Positions 15,841 through 23,776 are shown, counted from the first letter of the stretch. The stretch is 64,000 nucleotides of DNA from Mycolicibacterium setense (GCF_000805385.1 NZ_JTJW01000008.1:248001-312000); one strand, 5' to 3'. The notes: generated by a model not told the origin, from the letters alone. Translations and numbers: made by a program.

Positions 15841-17604
15841 ATGGCCATCTCCGTCCAGATGCCCGCGCTAGGTGAGAGTGTCACCGAGGGGACCGTCACC
15901 CGCTGGCTTAAACAGGAGGGCGACACCGTCGAACTCGACGAGCCGCTGCTGGAGGTGTCCACGGACAAGGTCGACACCGAGATCCCGTCGCCCGCCGCGG
16001 GCGTGCTGACGAAGATCGTCGCCCAGGAGGACGACACCGTCGAGATCGGCGGCGAGCTCGCTGTCATCGGCGACGCCTCCGAGGCATCCTCTGCGCCGTC
16101 CGCCCCGGAGCCGGAACCCGAACCCGAACCCGAGGCCACCACACCGTCGGCCGCTCCGGCGGAGACCGCGGCACCAGAGCCGGAAGCCCCGGCACAGCCG
16201 GCGCCGAGCCCGGCCCCCGCCGCGTCCGGTTCGGCCACCACCGTCGTGATGCCCGAGTTGGGCGAGTCGGTCACCGAGGGCACCGTGACCCGTTGGCTCA
16301 AGAAGGTCGGTGACTCCGTCGGCGTCGACGAGCCGCTGGTGGAGGTCTCCACCGACAAGGTCGACACCGAAATCCCGTCCCCGGTGGCCGGCACCTTGCT
16401 GGAGATCACCGCGGAGGAGGACGACACCGTCGCCGTCGGTGGTGAGCTCGCCAAGATCGGCGACGCCTCCGCCGCACCTGCGGCTCCTCCCGCCGCGCCG
16501 GCACCCGAGCCGACGCCGGAACCCAAGCCGGAGCCGAAGGCCGAGCCGAAGCCTGAACCCAAGTCCGAGCCCAAGCCCGAGCCGGCACCCGCCGCGGCGC
16601 CGGAACCGGCCGCCGCATCCCCCGCACCCGCACCCGCACCCGCACCCGCGGCCGGAGACGGCTCCCCCTACGTCACGCCACTGGTGCGAAAGCTGGCGTC
16701 GGAGAACGGTGTCGACCTCGCATCGGTGAAGGGCACCGGCGTCGGCGGTCGTATCCGCAAGCAGGACGTCCTCGCCGCCGCCGAGGCCAAGAAGGCCCCA
16801 CCGGCACCGGCTCCCGCAGCACCGGCAGCCCCCGCGGCCGCCCCTGCTGCCTCGGCCGCACCGGCCCCGGCGCTGGCCCACCTGCGCGGAACCACGCAGA
16901 AGGCCAACCGAATTCGCCAGATCACCGCGAAGAAGACGCGGGAATCGTTGCAGGCGACCGCGCAGCTGACCCAGACCCACGAAGTCGACATGACCAAGAT
17001 CGTGGCGTTGCGGGCCAGGGCCAAGGCCGACTTCGCCGAGCGCGAGGGCGTCAACCTCACCTATCTGCCGTTCATCGCGCGCGCCGTCATCGATGCGCTG
17101 AAGATCCACCCCAACATCAACGCCAGCTACAACGAGGACACCAAGGAGATCACCTACTACGACGCCGAACACCTCGGCTTCGCGGTCGACACCGATCAGG
17201 GTCTGCTCTCTCCCGTGATCCACAACGCCGGCGACCTGTCGCTGGGCGGATTGGCACGTGCCATCTCCGACATCGCGGCACGTGCCCGGTCGGGCAACCT
17301 CAAGCCCGACGAGTTGTCCGGCGGAACGTTCACCATCACCAACATCGGCAGCCAGGGCGCGCTGTTCGACACGCCGATCCTGGTGCCGCCGCAGGCGGCA
17401 ATGCTGGGCACCGGGGCCATCGTCAAGCGGCCGCGGGTGATCTCCGACGCCTACGGCAACGAGTCGATCGGTGTGCGCTCGGTGTGCTACCTGCCGCTGA
17501 CCTACGATCACCGCCTCATCGACGGCGCCGACGCCGGCCGATTCGTGACCACCATCAAGCGCAGGCTCGAAGAAGGTGCGTTCGAGGCCGACCTCGGGCT
17601 CTAA
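15841..17604 (+). CDS. dlaT: dihydrolipoamide acyltransferase E2 with two lipoyl domains
   Basis: Core E2 acyltransferase of the mycobacterial pyruvate dehydrogenase complex; in M. tuberculosis it also serves peroxynitrite reductase with AhpC/AhpD/Lpd. Two lipoyl domains are present: Lys43 and Lys173, each in EVSTDKVDTEIPSP, are the lipoylation sites. Ala/Pro linkers follow; the second is rich in Pro-Glu-Pro-Lys repeats. The E1/E3-binding domain runs from YVTPLVRKLASENGVDL to GRIRKQDVLAA. The catalytic domain ends with YDHRLIDGADAG, holding the active-site His. The 587 residues exceed the 553 of Rv2215 through longer linkers. Many annotations name it sucB. Lipoate genes lie downstream and aceE (E1) is also in the window. 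Confidence 0.93.
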   Translation: MAISVQMPALGESVTEGTVTRWLKQEGDTVELDEPLLEVSTDKVDTEIPSPAAGVLTKIVAQEDDTVEIGGELAVIGDASEASSAPSAPEPEPEPEPEATTPSAAPAETAAPEPEAPAQPAPSPAPAASGSATTVVMPELGESVTEGTVTRWLKKVGDSVGVDEPLVEVSTDKVDTEIPSPVAGTLLEITAEEDDTVAVGGELAKIGDASAAPAAPPAAPAPEPTPEPKPEPKAEPKPEPKSEPKPEPAPAAAPEPAAASPAPAPAPAPAAGDGSPYVTPLVRKLASENGVDLASVKGTGVGGRIRKQDVLAAAEAKKAPPAPAPAAPAAPAAAPAASAAPAPALAHLRGTTQKANRIRQITAKKTRESLQATAQLTQTHEVDMTKIVALRARAKADFAEREGVNLTYLPFIARAVIDALKIHPNINASYNEDTKEITYYDAEHLGFAVDTDQGLLSPVIHNAGDLSLGGLARAISDIAARARSGNLKPDELSGGTFTITNIGSQGALFDTPILVPPQAAMLGTGAIVKRPRVISDAYGNESIGVRSVCYLPLTYDHRLIDGADAGRFVTTIKRRLEEGAFEADLGL

Positions 17605-17628
17605 GGCCGTAAGGAGGGGCTCCCCACT

Positions 17629-18537
17629 GTGGCGGATGCCGTCATCGCGATAGCGGGATCATCCGGTCTGATCGGTTCGGCGTTGGTGTCAACGCTGCGC
17701 GCCGCCGATCGCCGGGTGCTCCGGATCGTACGCAGGGCACCATCGAACCGCGATGAGCTGTTCTGGAACCCCGACACCGGGGAGTTCGACGCGGGCGCGT
17801 TGCAGGGCGTGGACGCGGTGGTGAACCTGTGCGGAGTCGGCGTCGCCGAGAAGCGTTGGTCCGGCGCGTTCAAACAGAGTTTGCGCGACAGTCGGATCGG
17901 GCCCACGGAGGTGCTCGCCGGTGCGGTGGGCGACGCCGGGGTGCCCGTGCTGATCAATGCGAGCGCGGTCGGCTACTACGGCGACACCCGGGACCGCGTG
18001 ACCGACGAGTCCGCACCCGAGGGGCGGGGTTTTCTGGCCACGCTGTGCGCCGATTGGGAGGCGGCCACCGCGCCGGCCGTAGCGGCCGGGTCACGGGTGG
18101 TGCTGCTGCGCACCGGGCTGGTGATGGCCCCGTCCGGCGGCATGGTGAACCGGCTCAAGCCGTTGTTCTCGCTCGGCCTGGGCGCCCGGTTGGGCAACGG
18201 CAGGCAGTACATCCCGTGGATCAGCCTTGAGGACGAGGTCCGCGCGGTGCTGTTCGCGATGTCGAATGAAAGCCTTTCTGGCCCAGTCAATCTCACCGGG
18301 CCCGCCCCGGTGACCAACGCCGAGTTCACCGCGGCGCTGGGCCGCGCCCTGAACCGGCCCACCCCAGTGATGGTTCCGGGTTTCGCGCTGCGCACGCTGC
18401 TCGGCGAGATCGCCGACGAAGGGCTGCTCGTGGGCCAGCGCGCCATTCCCGCCGCGCTGGAACGCGCCGGCTTCACCTTCCACCACCAGACCGTCGGCGA
18501 GGCGCTGGCCTACGCCACCGCACCCAAAGACCTGTGA
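17629..18537 (+). CDS. TIGR01777-type NAD-dependent epimerase/dehydratase (Rv2216-like)
   Basis: A 302-residue Rossmann-fold protein of the TIGR01777/DUF1731 family, whose substrate is unknown. The nucleotide site is AGSSGLIGSALVSTL near the N-terminus. Further family blocks are AVVNLCGVGVAEKRW, NASAVGYYGD and YIPWISLEDEVRAVLFAM. The C-terminal DUF1731 part includes GEIADEGLLVGQRAIPAALERAGFTF. The GTG start at 17629 has an excellent ribosome site (AAGGAGGGG) in the 24-base gap after dlaT, so cotranscription with dlaT is likely. Its constant place between dlaT and lipB suggests a link to lipoate enzymes, which is inference only. Confidence 0.85.
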   Translation: MADAVIAIAGSSGLIGSALVSTLRAADRRVLRIVRRAPSNRDELFWNPDTGEFDAGALQGVDAVVNLCGVGVAEKRWSGAFKQSLRDSRIGPTEVLAGAVGDAGVPVLINASAVGYYGDTRDRVTDESAPEGRGFLATLCADWEAATAPAVAAGSRVVLLRTGLVMAPSGGMVNRLKPLFSLGLGARLGNGRQYIPWISLEDEVRAVLFAMSNESLSGPVNLTGPAPVTNAEFTAALGRALNRPTPVMVPGFALRTLLGEIADEGLLVGQRAIPAALERAGFTFHHQTVGEALAYATAPKDL

Positions 18538-18558
18538 CCGGGCGCATGCGCGGCCGGG

Positions 18559-18646
18559 TGGGGTCCCCGCGCAAGCTGGGTGGGGTCCCCGCGCAAGCTG
18601 GGTGGGGTCCCCGCGCAAGCTGGGTGGGGTCCCCGCGCAAGCTGGG
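18559..18646 (+). repeat. four perfect tandem copies of a 22-bp repeat
   Basis: The unit TGGGGTCCCCGCGCAAGCTG plus GG occurs at 18559, 18581, 18603 and 18625 without a mismatch. Each unit contains the 8-bp palindrome GGGGTCCCC-type core and an AAGCT core. The array lies between the epimerase stop (18537) and the lipB start (18663). Because 22 is not a multiple of three, it rotates the frame but stays open, falsely extending lipB upstream. Confidence 0.9.
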
Positions 18647-18662
18647 GCGTACCGTCGACGCT

Positions 18663-19361
18663 GTGACATCCATCCGCGCAGCCACCGCGCCCGTGGAGGT
18701 GCGACACCTCGGCATCATCGATTACGAAGCCGCCTGGGAGCTGCAACGCGAGATCGCCGAAGCCAGGGTGGCCGGCGGGCCCGACACCTTGCTGCTGCTT
18801 CAGCACCCCGCGGTCTACACCGCGGGCAAGCGCACCGAGGCACACGAACGCCCGGCCGACGGCACCCCGGTAGTCGACACGGACCGCGGCGGCAAGATCA
18901 CCTGGCACGGCCCCGGACAGCTGGTGGGCTACCCCATCATCGGGCTGGCCGAGCCGCTGGACGTGGTGAATTTCGTTCGGCGCCTGGAACAAGCACTCAT
19001 CAGCGTCTGCGCGGAGGTGGGGCTGCCGACCGATCGGGTCGAAGGCCGCTCGGGCGTGTGGGTGCCGGGCGCGGCGAGCCGCGAATCCGGTACCGATGGG
19101 CTGCGACCGGCCCGCAAGGTCGGCGCGATCGGCATCCGGGTGTCGCGGGCGACCACGCTGCACGGGTTCTCGCTGAACTGCGACTGCGACCTGTCGGCGT
19201 TCTCATCGATCGTGCCGTGCGGGATCTCCGATGCCGGGGTGACCTCGCTGACCGCCGAACTCGGCCACCGGGTCACAGTCGAGGACGTCACCGACCGGGT
19301 CGCCGCCGCGATGTCCGACGCGCTGGACGGACGGCTGGAAGTAGCTCTGAACGTAGGATGA
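18663..19361 (+). CDS. lipB: octanoyl-[acyl carrier protein]:protein octanoyltransferase
   Basis: Moves octanoate from ACP to lipoyl domains, the first step of lipoate assembly. The catalytic pair is visible: Lys152 in ARKVGAIG and Cys186 in IVPCGISD. Other family blocks are LLLLQHPAVYTAGKR, DTDRGGKITWHGPGQLVGYPI and GRSGVWVPG. The GTG at 18663 is chosen because an in-frame start at 18534 would translate the tandem repeats. The 232-residue protein has about ten extra residues (around 137-150) before ARKVGA compared with M. tuberculosis LipB. It is 4 bases from lipA and certainly in the same operon. Confidence 0.92.
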   Translation: MTSIRAATAPVEVRHLGIIDYEAAWELQREIAEARVAGGPDTLLLLQHPAVYTAGKRTEAHERPADGTPVVDTDRGGKITWHGPGQLVGYPIIGLAEPLDVVNFVRRLEQALISVCAEVGLPTDRVEGRSGVWVPGAASRESGTDGLRPARKVGAIGIRVSRATTLHGFSLNCDCDLSAFSSIVPCGISDAGVTSLTAELGHRVTVEDVTDRVAAAMSDALDGRLEVALNVG

Positions 19362-19365
19362 ATCT

Positions 19366-20319
19366 GTGACTGTCGTGCCGGAAGGACGCAAGCTTCTTCG
19401 CCTGGAGGTCCGCAACGCGCAGACCCCGATCGAACGCAAGCCGCCGTGGATCAAGACCCGGGCCAAGATGGGTCCGGAGTACACCGAGCTCAAGGGCCTG
19501 GTGCGCCGCGAAGGCCTGCACACGGTGTGCGAGGAGGCCGGTTGCCCCAACATCTTCGAATGCTGGGAAGACCGGGAAGCCACCTTCCTGATCGGCGGCG
19601 AGCAGTGCACCCGGCGGTGTGACTTCTGCCAGATCGACACCGGCAAGCCGGCCGAGCTGGACCGTGACGAACCGCGCCGGGTCGCCGAGAGCGTTCAGGC
19701 GATGGGCCTGCGCTACTCGACGGTGACCGGGGTGGCCCGCGATGACCTGCCCGACGGCGGGGCGTGGCTGTATGCCGAGACCGTCCGTTACATCAAGCGG
19801 CTCAACCCGAACACCGGCGTGGAGCTGTTGGCCCCGGACTTCAACGGCAACCCGGACCAGTTGGCCGAGGTGTTCGAATCACGCCCAGAAGTGTTCGCGC
19901 ACAACGTCGAAACGGTGCCACGCATCTTCAAGCGGATTCGTCCGGCGTTCCGCTACGACCGCAGCCTCGCGGTGATCACCGCCGCCCGCGACTTCGGTCT
20001 GGTCACCAAGTCGAACCTGATCCTCGGCATGGGCGAGACCATCGACGAGGTACACACCACACTGCGCGACCTGCATGACGCGGGCTGCGACATCGTCACC
20101 ATCACCCAGTACCTGCGGCCGTCGCCGCGCCACCACCCGGTGGAACGCTGGGTGCACCCCGACGAGTTCGTCGAGCTGTCGAGCTATGCCGAGGGGCTGG
20201 GATTCGCCGGCGTGCTGGCCGGACCTCTGGTGCGCTCGTCCTACCGCGCGGGCAGGCTCTATGCGCAGGCCGCGCGGGCTCGGTTCGACAGCAGTCCCGT
20301 CGGCGGCTCGGCCGACTGA
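19366..20319 (+). CDS. lipA: lipoyl synthase (radical SAM)
   Basis: Inserts two sulfur atoms into octanoylated lipoyl domains. Both Fe-S clusters are visible: the auxiliary cluster cysteines Cys55, Cys60 and Cys66 (CEEAGCPNIFEC) and the radical-SAM cysteines Cys81, Cys85 and Cys88 (CTRRCDFC). The C-terminal RSSYRAG holds the serine ligand of the auxiliary cluster. The GTG start at 19366 lies 4 bases after the lipB stop. The 317 residues match the usual length. Likely targets are DlaT here and GcvH elsewhere. Confidence 0.95.
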   Translation: MTVVPEGRKLLRLEVRNAQTPIERKPPWIKTRAKMGPEYTELKGLVRREGLHTVCEEAGCPNIFECWEDREATFLIGGEQCTRRCDFCQIDTGKPAELDRDEPRRVAESVQAMGLRYSTVTGVARDDLPDGGAWLYAETVRYIKRLNPNTGVELLAPDFNGNPDQLAEVFESRPEVFAHNVETVPRIFKRIRPAFRYDRSLAVITAARDFGLVTKSNLILGMGETIDEVHTTLRDLHDAGCDIVTITQYLRPSPRHHPVERWVHPDEFVELSSYAEGLGFAGVLAGPLVRSSYRAGRLYAQAARARFDSSPVGGSAD

Positions 20320-20368
20320 AGCCCGACCGGCGGCTCAGCCGCTTACCAGCCGCCCGTATCCTGAAGCA

Positions 20369-21121
20369 ATGGCGAAAACCCGCGATGCCGCGCAGTCGAA
20401 GGCGGCAAAGGCCGAGGCGAAGGCTGCCCGCAAGGCGGCCTCCAAGCAGCGGCGTAGTCAGTTGTGGCAGGCATTCCAGATCCAGCGCAAAGAGGACAAG
20501 CGCCTGCTGCCGTACATGATCGGCGCGTTCGTGCTGATCGTGGCGGCCGCTGTGGTCGGTGGTCTGCTCATCGGCGGGTTCACCATGTACACGCTCATTC
20601 CGCTCGGCGTGGTGTTGGGCGCGCTGGTCGCCTTCATCATCTTCGGCCGGCGGGCCCAGAAGTCGGTCTACAAGAAGGCCGAAGGGCAGACCGGTGCTGC
20701 GGCTTGGGCGCTGGACAACCTTCGTGGCAAGTGGCGCGTCACACCCGGGGTCGCGGCGACCGGTCATTTCGACGCGGTGCACCGGGTGATCGGCCGGCCC
20801 GGCGTGATCTTCGTCGGTGAGGGCGCGGCCAACCGGGTGAAGCCACTGCTGGCGCAGGAGAAGAAGCGCACGGCACGTCTGGTCGGAGATGTCCCGATCT
20901 ACGACATCGTGGTCGGTACCGGCGAGGGTGAAGTGCCGTTGTCCAAGCTGGAGCGGCACCTGAACAAGCTGCCGGCGAACATCACTGTCAAGCAGATGGA
21001 TTCGATCGAGTCCAAGCTGGTCGCGCTGGGCACCAAGGCCGGCCCGGCCGCGATGCCCAAGGGCCCGATGCCCGCCGGCGCCAAGATGCGCGGCGTGCAG
21101 CGCACCGTTCGCCGCAAGTGA
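20369..21121 (+). CDS. DUF4191 membrane protein (Rv2219-like)
   Basis: A 250-residue actinobacterial membrane protein of unknown function. It begins with a Lys/Ala-rich cytoplasmic segment, followed by two adjacent transmembrane helices (YMIGAFVLIVAAAVVGGLLI and YTLIPLGVVLGALVAFIIF) and a soluble C-terminal domain with GVIFVGEG and VGTGEGEVPLSKLERHL. The C-terminus is basic and Pro/Gly-rich. The ATG at 20369 gives the family start MAKTRDAAQ; the open frame runs further upstream but overlaps lipA. It lies 49 bases after lipA in a conserved order. Confidence 0.78.
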   Translation: MAKTRDAAQSKAAKAEAKAARKAASKQRRSQLWQAFQIQRKEDKRLLPYMIGAFVLIVAAAVVGGLLIGGFTMYTLIPLGVVLGALVAFIIFGRRAQKSVYKKAEGQTGAAAWALDNLRGKWRVTPGVAATGHFDAVHRVIGRPGVIFVGEGAANRVKPLLAQEKKRTARLVGDVPIYDIVVGTGEGEVPLSKLERHLNKLPANITVKQMDSIESKLVALGTKAGPAAMPKGPMPAGAKMRGVQRTVRRK

Positions 21122-21126
21122 GCCGT

Positions 21127-21141
21127 CGCGCGTAACGCGCG
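21127..21141. terminator. short GC hairpin between convergent genes
   Basis: CGCGCG at 21127-21132 and CGCGCG at 21136-21141 flank TAA, followed by GGGTTCTT. It lies between the stops of the DUF4191 gene and the RDD gene. A weak bidirectional terminator is possible. Confidence 0.35.
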
Positions 21142-21148
21142 CGGGTTC

Positions 21149-21634
21149 TTACCGACGCACGACGGCGGTGAACGTCAGCCGGTCGTGCAGGCCGCGCAGA
21201 TCGGTGTCGGAAACCAGCGGCGGGATCACCAGTGCGATCAGCACCACCCGCAGAAACGCCCGCACGATGCCGATCCGGTCGCGCCCGTCGGCCGGCACCA
21301 CGACCAGCCCCACCGCGAGTTGCCCGGGTGTGAACGAGAACAGCCGCACGGCGACGGTGCCCAGCACCATCCAGATCACCAGCACGGCCGTCGACAGCAA
21401 CGGCAGTGTTACCAGCCCCAGGGCCATCGCCAGCCCGGCCAGCCCGTAGGCCACCAGCCAATCGATACACAGCGCACCGAGTCGCCGGCCCATCCGGGCC
21501 AGTGAGCCGGGCCCGGATTCGGGGAGGCCGAGGCGCTCACCGGGGTATTTCCCCTGGCCGTCCTGCCCATCTTCGCCATCACCGGCGTCGAAAGGTCCGG
21601 GTCCGGACAGCCAAGTTCCCATCGTGCGCGCCAT
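21149..21634 (-). CDS. RDD-family membrane protein
   Basis: A 161-residue protein with a soluble, Asp/Gly-rich N-terminus (about 1-45) and three predicted transmembrane segments. The RDD signature is visible at RLGALCIDWLVAYGLAGLAM (Arg, then Asp). The last membrane part includes VRAFLRVVLIALVIPPLVSD. RDD proteins are often of unknown transport function. The ATG at 21634 lies about 155 bases from the divergent glnA1 start. It matches the Rv2219A position next to glnA1. Confidence 0.78.
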   Translation of the reverse strand: MARTMGTWLSGPGPFDAGDGEDGQDGQGKYPGERLGLPESGPGSLARMGRRLGALCIDWLVAYGLAGLAMALGLVTLPLLSTAVLVIWMVLGTVAVRLFSFTPGQLAVGLVVVPADGRDRIGIVRAFLRVVLIALVIPPLVSDTDLRGLHDRLTFTAVVRR

Positions 21635-21701
21635 AGGGCCAGAATAGGCGGGGCCGGTGAAGTGACGGCCGGTAGCTCACGTCACAAAGAACGGTCATCG
21701 C

Positions 21702-21739
21702 GTAACTTGCACGCAACATATGGTTGACGACTGCGCAAC
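21702..21739 (+). promoter_or_regulatory. complete GlnR box upstream of glnA1
   Basis: GTAAC-ttgcac-GCAAC at 21702-21717 and TTGAC-gactgc-GCAAC at 21724-21739, separated by six bases, fit the actinobacterial consensus gTnAC-n6-GaAAC-n6 repeated twice. Both halves also fit AC-n9-AC. Box end to glnA1 start is 50 bases. GlnR control of glnA is established in Streptomyces and mycobacteria; binding here is inferred. Confidence 0.8.
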
Positions 21740-21789
21740 ATCGTGTCCTTAGCGTCAACCCGCGGGTTACCAGTAAAGGAGAACACTCA

Positions 21790-23226
21790 GTGGCAGAAAA
21801 GACGTCCGACGACATCTTCAAGCTGATCAAGGACGAGAACGTCGAGTACGTCGACATTCGCTTCTGCGATCTGCCCGGCGTCGTCCAGCACTTCTCGATC
21901 CCGGCGTCGGCGTTCGACCAGAGCGTCTTCGAGGACGGCCTCGCGTTCGACGGCTCGTCGGTGCGCGGCTTCCAGTCGATCCACGAATCCGACATGATGC
22001 TGCTGCCGGACCCCGACACCGCGCGCATCGACCCGTTCCGCGCCGCCAAGACGCTGAACTTGAACTTCTTCGTGCACGACCCGTTCACTCGTGAGGCCTA
22101 CTCCCGCGACCCGCGCAACGTGGCCCGCAAGGCGGAGAACTACCTGACCAGCACCGGTATCGCCGATACCTGTTTCTTCGGTGCCGAGGCCGAGTTCTAC
22201 ATCTTCGACTCGGTGACCTTCGACTCGCGGATCAACGGCACGTCCTACGAGGTCGACTCCGAGTCGGGCTGGTGGAACACCGGCGAGCCGTTCGAGGCCG
22301 ACGGCAGCCCGAACCTGGGATACAAGGTCCGCCCCAAGGGTGGCTACTTCCCCGTCGCGCCGTACGACCACTACGTCGACCTGCGCGACGAGATGGCCAC
22401 CAACCTGCAGAACGCCGGCTTCACCCTTGAGCGCGGCCACCACGAGGTCGGCACCGCCGGCCAGGCCGAGATCAACTACAAGTTCAACACCCTGCTGTCG
22501 GCCGCCGATGATGTGCTGCTGTTCAAATACATCATCAAGAACACTGCCTGGCAGAACGGCAAGACCGTCACCTTCATGCCCAAGCCGCTGTTCGGTGACA
22601 ACGGGTCGGGCATGCACGCCCACCAGTCGCTGTGGAAGGACGGCAAGCCGCTGTTCCACGACGAGTCCGGTTACGCCGGCCTGTCCGACCTCGCGCGCCA
22701 CTACATCGGCGGCATCCTGCACCACGCCCCGTCGCTGCTGGCGTTCACCAACCCGACGGTGAACTCCTACAAGCGTCTGGTGCCGGGCTACGAGGCCCCG
22801 ATCAACCTGGTGTACAGCCAGCGCAACCGCTCGGCCTGTGTCCGTATCCCGATCACCGGCAACAACCCGAAGGCCAAGCGCCTCGAGTTCCGCTGCCCGG
22901 ACAGCTCGGGCAACCCGTACCTGGCGTTCGCGGCCATGCTGATGGCCGGCATCGACGGCATCAAGAAGAAGATCGAGCCGCTGGCCCCGGTCGACAAGGA
23001 CCTCTACGAGCTGCCGCCGGACGAGGCCGCCAACATCCCCCAGGCGCCCACCTCGCTGGCCGCGGTGATCGACCGCCTCGAAGAGGACCACGAGTACCTC
23101 ACCGAGGGTGGCGTGTTCACCGAGGATCTGATCGAGACCTGGATCTCCTACAAGCGGGAGAACGAGATCATGCCGATCCAGATCCGGCCTCACCCGTACG
23201 AGTTCTCGCTCTACTACGACGTTTAG
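21790..23226 (+). CDS. glnA: glutamine synthetase type I (GlnA1)
   Basis: Main ammonia-assimilating enzyme, making glutamine from glutamate and ATP; a dodecamer. The 478 residues equal the M. tuberculosis GlnA1 length. Blocks include FDGSSVRGF, the metal-binding FGAEAEFYIFD, NGSGMHAHQSLWKDG and RNRSACVRIP. Tyr406 in KDLYELPPDE is the residue adenylylated by GlnE, also encoded in this window. The GTG at 21790 has AAAGGAG at 8 bases. Regulation is likely double: GlnR at the promoter and adenylylation of the protein. Tandem repeats and a clear terminator follow the stop. Confidence 0.97.
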   Translation: MAEKTSDDIFKLIKDENVEYVDIRFCDLPGVVQHFSIPASAFDQSVFEDGLAFDGSSVRGFQSIHESDMMLLPDPDTARIDPFRAAKTLNLNFFVHDPFTREAYSRDPRNVARKAENYLTSTGIADTCFFGAEAEFYIFDSVTFDSRINGTSYEVDSESGWWNTGEPFEADGSPNLGYKVRPKGGYFPVAPYDHYVDLRDEMATNLQNAGFTLERGHHEVGTAGQAEINYKFNTLLSAADDVLLFKYIIKNTAWQNGKTVTFMPKPLFGDNGSGMHAHQSLWKDGKPLFHDESGYAGLSDLARHYIGGILHHAPSLLAFTNPTVNSYKRLVPGYEAPINLVYSQRNRSACVRIPITGNNPKAKRLEFRCPDSSGNPYLAFAAMLMAGIDGIKKKIEPLAPVDKDLYELPPDEAANIPQAPTSLAAVIDRLEEDHEYLTEGGVFTEDLIETWISYKRENEIMPIQIRPHPYEFSLYYDV

Positions 23227-23286
23227 TCGGCACCGCCGACGCGACGTTTAGTCGGCACCGCCGACGCGACGTTTACGTCGGCACGG
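23221..23286 (+). repeat. 25-bp tandem repeat duplicating the glnA1 stop region
   Basis: Units at 23221-23245 and 23246-23270 are identical; a third, imperfect one runs 23271-23286. Each begins GTTTAGTCGGC, so the TAG stop is repeated, and each contains the 6-bp inverted repeat GTCGGC-ACC-GCCGAC. The third has an extra base that changes TAG to TACG. Confidence 0.88.
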
Positions 23287-23289
23287 ATT

Positions 23290-23322
23290 GTGGCCCCCGG
23301 CTCTTGCCGGGGGCCACTTTCT
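23290..23322 (+). terminator. intrinsic terminator of glnA1
   Basis: A perfect 12-bp stem (GTGGCCCCCGGC at 23290-23301, GCCGGGGGCCAC at 23306-23317) with loop TCTT is followed by TTTCTT. This is a strong rho-independent terminator, unusually canonical for a mycobacterium. Confidence 0.92.
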
Positions 23323-23449
23323 TAGTGTTAACCTAACTCACGCGGGCGCAACCGCTCGCGGTGCTGACAACCTCACAGGTCAACGGAGAGATTCGTTGGC
23401 CTTTTCGTTTCTCTCCAATCGGATTCGCAAATGAGAGAACGAGGTTCAA

Positions 23450-23776
23450 ATGTTCACGGTTTTCATGTTGGTCAAGACCAATCCGGAATGGCTCGGATTC
23501 CCGGTGGCCAAACGCTTCGACGAGTTGGCCAGGCATCTGCAGCCGATACTTGATCGCCACCCCGCAGTGGATTTCCGTTGGTACGACACGGAGTTCTACA
23601 CCGCCAGGGTCACTGACCTCCTGTTGTGGGAGACCGCCGACCCGCACGAATATGAGCTTGCGGTCGAGGAACTGCGCGAAACACCACTATGGGACCGGTA
23701 TTTCACCATCGTCGAGATCCTCCCGGGAGTGGCGAACGCCTACGCGGACAACTACGGCAGATCCGCCCTCCGGTAG
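23450..23776 (+). CDS. darcynin-like small protein
   Basis: A 108-residue protein starting MFTVFMLVKTNPEWL, which resembles the small darcynin family first seen in Acinetobacter; function unknown. It looks like a single alpha/beta (ferredoxin-like) domain with many aromatic residues (FRWYDTEFYTAR, LLLWETADPHEYE, WDRYFTIVEILPG). The pattern recalls dimeric alpha-beta barrel proteins. The ATG follows GAGG. About 130 bases separate it from the glnA1 terminator. It is the first of five genes placed between glnA1 and glnE that are absent from that position in M. tuberculosis. Confidence 0.6.
   Translation: MFTVFMLVKTNPEWLGFPVAKRFDELARHLQPILDRHPAVDFRWYDTEFYTARVTDLLLWETADPHEYELAVEELRETPLWDRYFTIVEILPGVANAYADNYGRSALR

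Noticed and set aside
15868..17511. 547-codon minus-strand open frame opposite dlaT
   Set aside because: Low-complexity Gly/Arg/Leu composition mirrors the Ala/Pro linkers of dlaT on the other strand; no start signal.
18559..18646. CRISPR array
   Set aside because: Repeats are directly adjacent with no spacers and no cas genes lie nearby.
18534..18662. N-terminal extension of lipB through the tandem repeats
   Set aside because: The extension encodes the frame-rotated repeat; LipB homologues start near 18663.
21787..23193. 468-codon minus-strand open frame opposite glnA1
   Set aside because: Shadow of a highly conserved glutamine synthetase; Val/Gly/Arg/His-rich with no motif.
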